Of a stretch of 64,000 nucleotides of DNA, positions 59,723 through 64,000 are shown piece by piece. The DNA comes from Candidatus Nitricoxidivorans perseverans. Lineage in GTDB: Bacteria > Pseudomonadota > Gammaproteobacteria > Burkholderiales > Rhodocyclaceae. The position numbers and the translations under genes were made by a program. Position 1 is the first letter of the stretch; each line of letters opens with the position of its first letter. The notes under the pieces are model-generated. The model searched no databases. It worked only from the letters and a program-made list of their open reading frames with translations, and was not told the origin of the DNA. The stretch covers positions 2,234,282-2,298,281 of the forward strand of contig CP107246.1 in the NCBI GenBank assembly GCA_030246985.1. The letters run 5' to 3'.

Positions 59723-61047
59723 AGCGGGTATTGGTGGTCGATGACGAGGCGGACATCCGCGAGCTGCTCGATATGACACTCGCCCGCATGGGGCTGGCGG
59801 CCGACTGCGCCGGTTCAGTCGGTGAGGCCAGACGTTTTCTCGCCAGCAATCGTTATCAGCTATGCCTGACCGACATGCACCTGCCCGATGGCAAGGGTAT
59901 CGACCTGGTACGACTGATCGGCGAGCAACACCCGGAACTGCCGGTCGCCGTCATTACTGCGCACGGCAGCATGGAGAACGCCGTGTCTGCCCTCAAGGCC
60001 GGCGCTTTCGACTATCTCTCCAAGCCGGTTTCCCTCGAGCAACTGCGGTTACTGGTCAAGTCAGCCCTCGATCTGCCCGAGCGCGGCGATGCTGTCCTGC
60101 AGACGGGCCAATGCGAACTACAAGGCAACTCGGCGGCCATGAGCCAGGCGCGCGCCCTGATTGAGCGTGTGGCACGCAGCCAGGCGCCGGTATATATCAC
60201 CGGCGCCTCCGGTAGTGGGAAGGAGCTGGCGGCACGCATGATCCACCGCCTTAGCGCGCGTGCCGCTGCGCCCTTCATACCCGTCAACTGCGGCGCGATC
60301 CCGGAAAGCCTGATGGAGAGCGAGTTCTTCGGCTACCGCAAGGGCGCCTTCACCGGCGCCGATAGCGACCGGGATGGTTTCTTCCAGGTCACTCACGACG
60401 GCACCCTGTTCCTCGATGAAGTGGCCGACTTGCCGCTGGTCATGCAGGTCAAGCTACTGCGCGCCATTCAGGAGAAACGGGTGCGCAAGGTGGGTGCCAC
60501 GACGGAGGATCCGGCGGATGCCCGCATCATCTGCGCGACCCATCAGGATCTCAGGGCGCTGGTTGAGCAGGGAAGATTCCGGCAGGATCTCTTCTACCGC
60601 CTCAACGTCATCGAGATTCGCATGCCGGCCCTACGCGAATGCCGGGAAGACATTCCGCTACTGGCAGAGAACATCATTGGGCGACTGGCTCAATCTGCGC
60701 AGCGCCCGGCGCCGGAACTGACGCCGGCGGCGCTTCAGGCTCTTCGGGAATATCCGTTTCCGGGCAATGTGCGCGAGCTTGAAAATATCATGGAGCGTGC
60801 CATGGCCCTGCTGGTTGGGAATATCATTGATGTCGGCGACTTGAGTCTATCCGCTCCGGCGCTGCCGGCGGAAGCCGTGTCGCCGGAGCAGCTGCCGCTG
60901 CAGGATCACCTGGACCGTGTCGAGAAGCAGACCATTCTCGAAGCCCTGCAAAAAACCCGCTTCAACCGCACTGCCGCTGCCCGTTTGCTGGGCGTCACCT
61001 TCCGCTCGTTGCGCTATCGCATGGAGCGGCTGGGGCTGAAGGACTGA
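59719..61047 (+). CDS. pilR: PilR-like sigma54-dependent response regulator
   Basis: PilR (442 aa) is an NtrC-family activator: a receiver domain with D52 (LCLTDMHLPDG), an AAA+ domain with Walker A GASGSGKE at 162-169 and the sigma54-contacting GAFTGA loop at 209-214, and a Fis-type HTH at the C-terminus (FNRTAAARLLGVTFRSLRYR). In related bacteria it activates the sigma54 promoter of pilA; pilA is not in this window. ATG at 59719 has GGGAGGA upstream and overlaps pilS by 4 bp. ampD follows with a shared base. Confidence 0.92.
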   Translation: MKRVLVVDDEADIRELLDMTLARMGLAADCAGSVGEARRFLASNRYQLCLTDMHLPDGKGIDLVRLIGEQHPELPVAVITAHGSMENAVSALKAGAFDYLSKPVSLEQLRLLVKSALDLPERGDAVLQTGQCELQGNSAAMSQARALIERVARSQAPVYITGASGSGKELAARMIHRLSARAAAPFIPVNCGAIPESLMESEFFGYRKGAFTGADSDRDGFFQVTHDGTLFLDEVADLPLVMQVKLLRAIQEKRVRKVGATTEDPADARIICATHQDLRALVEQGRFRQDLFYRLNVIEIRMPALRECREDIPLLAENIIGRLAQSAQRPAPELTPAALQALREYPFPGNVRELENIMERAMALLVGNIIDVGDLSLSAPALPAEAVSPEQLPLQDHLDRVEKQTILEALQKTRFNRTAAARLLGVTFRSLRYRMERLGLKD

Positions 61048-61691
61048 TGCCGGCCCCTGCTTCCGATCTGAGCAAGGACGGCCTGCTGCCTGGAGCGGAT
61101 TTCGTCTTCTCTCCCAATTGCGACGAGCGTCCCGTTGGTGAAACTGTGCGCCTGGTGGTCGTACATGCCATCAGTCTGCCTCCCGGCGAGTTCGGCGGCG
61201 ATGGCGTCGAACGGTTGTTTACCAATTGCCTTGACCCCGCTGTCCACCCGTACTATGAAGGCATTCATGCGTTGCGGGTTTCCGCCCATTTCTTCATTCG
61301 CCGCGACGGGCGGATCATGCAGTTTGTCTCTTGCGGCAAGCGCGCATGGCATGCGGGCGCTTCAGTCTGGCGCGGCCGCGAGCGCTGCAACGACTTCTCC
61401 GTGGGCATCGAAATGGAGGGCTGCGACGAGCAGCCTTTCACGGATCATCAGTACGAACGGCTGGCCGCGCTCGTCCGGGCATTGCGGCGCACCTACCCTA
61501 TCGAGGACGTGGTGGGCCATGCCGACATCGCGCCGGGACGGAAAACCGATCCCGGGCCGCTTTTTGACTGGAGACGACTGCTCTTGATGATTGATCGTGG
61601 CGTCGATGCGACAGCGTTGCCGCCACGTGCCGATGGCATCAAAAATGTCTTGCATCGTCGCCACCCACCCACTAGAATTAGTCGGAAGTAG
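61047..61691 (+). CDS. ampD: 1,6-anhydro-N-acetylmuramyl-L-alanine amidase AmpD
   Basis: AmpD (214 aa) is a cytoplasmic zinc amidase that cleaves the stem peptide from recycled anhydro-muropeptides, and so influences AmpR-type beta-lactamase induction where present. The zinc ligands are H40 (VVVHAIS), H158 (GHADIAPGR) and D168 (KTDPGP); HFFIRRDGRIMQFVS and AWHAGAS are family blocks. The tail after about residue 185 is a basic extension longer than in E. coli AmpD (183 aa). Its ATG overlaps the pilR TGA by one base. Confidence 0.93.
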   Translation: MPAPASDLSKDGLLPGADFVFSPNCDERPVGETVRLVVVHAISLPPGEFGGDGVERLFTNCLDPAVHPYYEGIHALRVSAHFFIRRDGRIMQFVSCGKRAWHAGASVWRGRERCNDFSVGIEMEGCDEQPFTDHQYERLAALVRALRRTYPIEDVVGHADIAPGRKTDPGPLFDWRRLLLMIDRGVDATALPPRADGIKNVLHRRHPPTRISRK

Positions 61692-62091
61692 CGAGTGGCC
61701 TACTATATCTAGTAGGTCAATGGCTCCGGGGCTGACGTTGAAGGGAGTGCTTGATGCAGGCTGTCGTGGATGCGAATTCCCACAGGCTCAGGCCTTCGTC
61801 CACGGTTTTTCCCTGCAATCCGCTTCGCAATCCTGACTCCTCTCGTTCCATTTCTTCCCCTGCCTTCCCTGATACCCGGAATTGTCTGCGCCGCGCCAGT
61901 CATGCTGCCGCGGCGTTGTTTTTTGTGGCGCCGGCCGGATACGAGCGAATTCCCAAAGCGCAATGATGGACGGAAAAACGTGAGGAATTCATCGCTTTCA
62001 ATTGCTTGAGAGCGTTGAATAATCCGTGCTAGCCCAGACGGGTTGAAGTTGGTGATGTTTCTTTCCTGTTACTTTGTGAAGGAGGTTCAAC
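61692..62091. other. 400-bp region without a convincing gene
   Basis: Short open frames exist on both strands but none has family resemblance, good codon use or a Shine-Dalgarno. What can be seen is a perfect seven-base inverted repeat, CCTACTA (61699-61705) and TAGTAGG (61710-61716), just after ampD without a T tract. A second imperfect hairpin, GCTTTCAA with TTGAGAGC, lies near 61994-62013. A strong AAGGAGG Shine-Dalgarno (62079-62085) serves the histone-like gene. No clear sigma70 or sigma54 promoter was found. Confidence 0.5.
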
Positions 62092-62688
62092 ATGGCTGAA
62101 GAGAAGAAAGCCAAGAAGCCCGCTGCCAAGAAGGCCGCTCCGGCGAAGAAGCCCGCTGCCAAGAAGGCCGCTCCGGCGAAGAAGCCCGCTGCCAAGAAGG
62201 CCGCTCCGGCGAAGAAGCCCGCTGCCAAGAAGGCCGCTCCGGCGAAGAAGCCCGCTGCCAAGAAGGCCGCTCCGGCGAAGAAGCCCGCTGCCAAGAAGGC
62301 TGCTCCGGCGAAGAAGCCCGCTGCCAAGAAGGCTGCTCCGGCGAAGAAGCCCGCTGCCAAGAAGGCTGCTCCGGCGAAGAAGCCCGCTGCCAAGAAGGCC
62401 GCTCCGGCGAAGAAGCCCGTTGCCAAGAAGGCTGCTCCGGCGAAGAAGCCCGCTGCCAAGAAGGCTGCTCCGGCGAAGAAGCCCGTTGCCAAGAAGGCTG
62501 CTCCGGCGAAGAAGCCCGTTGCCAAGAAGGCCGCTCCGGCGAAGAAGCCCGTTGCCAAGAAGGCTGCTCCGGCGAAGAAGCCCGCTGCTGCTCCGGCAAC
62601 GCCTTCCACCGCTGCGACGCCCGGAATCAAATCCTCACTGAATCCGGCGGCGGCTTGGCCGTTTCCTACCGGCTCCCGCCCATCCTGA
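62092..62688 (+). CDS. Histone H1-like Ala/Lys/Pro-repeat DNA-binding protein
   Basis: This 198-residue basic protein consists of a short leader (MAEEKKA), 14 tandem copies of the 11-residue unit KKPAAKKAAPA or KKPVAKKAAPA (residues 8-161), a half unit, and a tail ending LNPAAAWPFPTGSRPS. It resembles the H1-like nucleoid proteins of betaproteobacteria such as the Bordetella ones, which bind DNA through Lys-rich disordered repeats. The AWPFPTG tail is, from memory, conserved in that family. AAGGAGG gives a strong translation start. A strong terminator follows. Repeat number probably varies between strains. Confidence 0.88.
   Translation: MAEEKKAKKPAAKKAAPAKKPAAKKAAPAKKPAAKKAAPAKKPAAKKAAPAKKPAAKKAAPAKKPAAKKAAPAKKPAAKKAAPAKKPAAKKAAPAKKPAAKKAAPAKKPVAKKAAPAKKPAAKKAAPAKKPVAKKAAPAKKPVAKKAAPAKKPVAKKAAPAKKPAAAPATPSTAATPGIKSSLNPAAAWPFPTGSRPS
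62113..62574 (+). repeat. Tandem array of 14 x 33 bp in the histone-like gene
   Basis: Fourteen head-to-tail 33-bp units start at 62113. Only two positions vary: GCT versus GTT (Ala/Val) in the fourth codon and GCC versus GCT (synonymous) in the eighth. Units 1-5 are identical, as are units 6-8; Val occurs in units 10, 12, 13 and 14. The unit is a multiple of three, so copy-number change keeps the frame. Confidence 0.97.
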
Positions 62689-62738
62689 CTGTCGGGCTGA
62701 TGGTGCGGGCGGCTGCCAGCTGCTCGCCCTGGGTTCCC

Positions 62739-62777
62739 AAAGGGCGTAGTGATCGCACATCACTACGCCCTTTATTT
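62739..62777 (+). terminator. Strong terminator after the histone-like gene
   Basis: A perfect 15-bp stem, AAAGGGCGTAGTGAT (62739-62753) with ATCACTACGCCCTTT (62759-62773) around CGCAC, is followed by TTTATTTG. It is symmetrical enough to work in both directions. Confidence 0.85.
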
Positions 62778-62919
62778 GTTCAAGCCGCGTTTTCGCCATC
62801 GCAAGCTCGAACGGCTCCCGCTTGATGCCCGTTGCCGGGCGGGATGGCACTCTCCCGTTTCAGGTAGAATTTCTGCCCTTCCCTAGGCGGTACGGGGCGT
62901 GCACGAAGCAAGAAGCGAT

Positions 62920-64000
62920 ATGGATATGAACCAGTTTCTAGGTTTGGGCGAACATTATGAGGACGCGCAAAAAAATCGCGAACGCCTCCAGCTCTACATC
63001 AACTTGAAACTGTCCTCCTCCGGCCAGCCGGCTTTCATGAATGGCAACAGCGGCGAGTTTCTTGCGGTTGCCAGCGATTTGCTGAAGAGCTATCGGGAAC
63101 GCTCTCGACTCCTCTCCGGCTACCTCTGCCCATCTGACCGGCGCATCCAGGATTTTCTCGACGGCTATTTGGCGGATTGCGCCGAAGGTGGCGTGCCGCG
63201 CCTACCGGAGAGCACGCTGATTCTCGACCGCCATGGCGTGGCGCGCGAGTTGTCGCTGCCGGCGGGCGGTGACGAATACCGGAACGAATACGTCAGCAGT
63301 TACCGCGTGCGCAACGGCGTGTTGCACAATCCGGCCAGCGATCGCCGCACCACCGAAGGGTCGTTCCATGTGGCGGAGGGCGGTCCGCCCATACCGGGAG
63401 ACAAGAAGGCCGTTCCCCGGCTCGCTTTTGCCCGCCTTTTGCGCGAGGCGCTCAACCCGCCGGAGCATCTGCTCGGATTGCCGTTCACCAAGGGACAACC
63501 GAAGGAGGCGAACATGTTCGTCTCGCTCCTGCTGCGACCGGTGGTGTGCCCGGAAATTCCCGGCTTCGAGCCGGAGAAGAGCATGGAGATTCGCCTCTTC
63601 GCCCCCGGTAGTCTGGTCAGCAACCTGGATTTCGTCGAGAGCATTTTCGGCAATGGCGGCAACCCGGTGCTGCCTTCCCACGATGCCGGTCTTGATGTGG
63701 ATCACTGGTCCGGACACAGCGGTTGCGTGATCCTGGCGCCGCATTTGACCCGGTTCCGAAAGAAGGAACTGGGCCTGCCACACCGGGATCAGGCGACGCC
63801 GCGCCAGCAGGCGGATGGAATGTGCTGGAGCGAGGAGGACGAGCCATACAACGACGGCGCCCCCTTCAAGATCACCGCCCGCGATGAGCGCGGGGTGATC
63901 GTCACGCTTATCGCGGACAATTATTTCGGCTATTGCAAGAAGGAAGTCAAAACCCAGATCAGCTATGCCGCCAATCTCTTCGGCCTGGCCGAGGAGGAGC
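62920..64000 (+). CDS. N-terminal part of a large protein, probable PPi-type PEP carboxykinase (3' truncated by window)
   Basis: An open frame of 360 codons runs to the window edge without a stop. Visible blocks are CPSDRRIQDFLDGYLADC, LDRHGVARELSLPAGGDE, the stretch HNPASDRRTTEGSFHVAEGG, LVSNLDFVESIFGNGG, HSGCVILAPHL and ADNYFGYCKKEVKTQISYAA. From memory these match the N-terminal half of the ~1100-residue pyrophosphate-dependent PEP carboxykinase family (Propionibacterium and Entamoeba type), which interconverts oxaloacetate plus PPi with PEP plus Pi plus CO2. The nucleotide/PPi-binding catalytic part would lie beyond the window, so the assignment cannot be proven here. ATG 62920 is preferred over ATG 62926 and GTG 62899. 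A TAGAAT (62865-62870) may be its -10. Confidence 0.6.
   Translation, partial: MDMNQFLGLGEHYEDAQKNRERLQLYINLKLSSSGQPAFMNGNSGEFLAVASDLLKSYRERSRLLSGYLCPSDRRIQDFLDGYLADCAEGGVPRLPESTLILDRHGVARELSLPAGGDEYRNEYVSSYRVRNGVLHNPASDRRTTEGSFHVAEGGPPIPGDKKAVPRLAFARLLREALNPPEHLLGLPFTKGQPKEANMFVSLLLRPVVCPEIPGFEPEKSMEIRLFAPGSLVSNLDFVESIFGNGGNPVLPSHDAGLDVDHWSGHSGCVILAPHLTRFRKKELGLPHRDQATPRQQADGMCWSEEDEPYNDGAPFKITARDERGVIVTLIADNYFGYCKKEVKTQISYAANLFGLAEEE

Noticed and set aside
62113-62574. Repeat array as a possible CRISPR
   Set aside because: Units are head to tail with no spacers, multiple of three, and in frame with a basic protein.
61998-62630. 210-residue minus-strand frame with FFAGAAFLATG repeats
   Set aside because: It is the complement of the 33-bp repeat array; a stop-free repeat unit keeps several frames open automatically.

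Overview
The window is a high-GC chromosomal segment of a betaproteobacterium. The gene order (pilMNOPQ-aroK-aroB-dgt-gltBD, tRNA-Tyr-Gly-Thr-tuf-tRNA-Trp-secE-nusG-rplKAJL-rpoBC-rpsLG-fusA-tuf-S10-spc-alpha), the lysine/alanine-rich histone H1-like protein and the pilS-pilR-ampD block all point there. A Rhodocyclales-like lineage is my best guess, but that is inference from gene order and protein flavour only. I see no prophage, IS element, CRISPR array or rRNA gene.

Layout. 1-4893: the type IV pilus alignment/secretin operon pilM (5' partial)-N-O-P-Q, every junction overlapping by 4 bp. 4946-7663: aroK, aroB and dgt, also overlapping. 7693-17078: a promoter, a hairpin with a T tract (possible attenuator), then gltB-gltD-glmU-glmS with almost no spacing, so glutamate synthase and UDP-GlcNAc synthesis appear co-transcribed. 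17137-19188: a second, EF-G-like GTPase. 19257-23655: a small accessory block with a LuxR/NarL-type response regulator facing a hybrid histidine kinase (convergent, 3' ends overlapping), an orphan ParA-like ATPase and a membrane-anchored methyltransferase.

23685-55930 is one 32-kb plus-strand information-processing block. A tRNA promoter drives tRNA-Tyr/Gly/Thr-tuf1-tRNA-Trp-secE-nusG, followed by L11-L1-L10-L7/L12, rpoB-rpoC, str (rpsL-rpsG-fusA-tuf2), S10, spc and alpha operons ending with rpoA-rplQ. Sigma70-type promoters can be read directly before rpsL, rpsJ, rplN and rpsM. Intrinsic hairpins lie after rpsG, after tuf2 and after rplQ. The two tuf genes are direct repeats whose identity begins and ends at the coding sequence, the signature of gene conversion.

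55995-61691: an Atm1/HMT-type ABC exporter on the minus strand, divergent from a PP0621-like small protein, PilS-like kinase, PilR-like sigma54 activator and AmpD amidase. 61692-62091 holds no convincing gene. 62092-62688 encodes a histone H1-like protein with 14 tandem 33-bp repeats. The last gene (62920 to the window edge) is the N-terminal third or so of a large protein that I tentatively assign to the PPi-dependent phosphoenolpyruvate carboxykinase family.

The window is mostly core genome. The items most worth following up are the truncated PPi-PEPCK-like gene, the GlmU with one beta-helix coil missing, the gltB leader, the methyltransferase/ParA/kinase block, the histone-like repeat array, and several starts that look leaderless.
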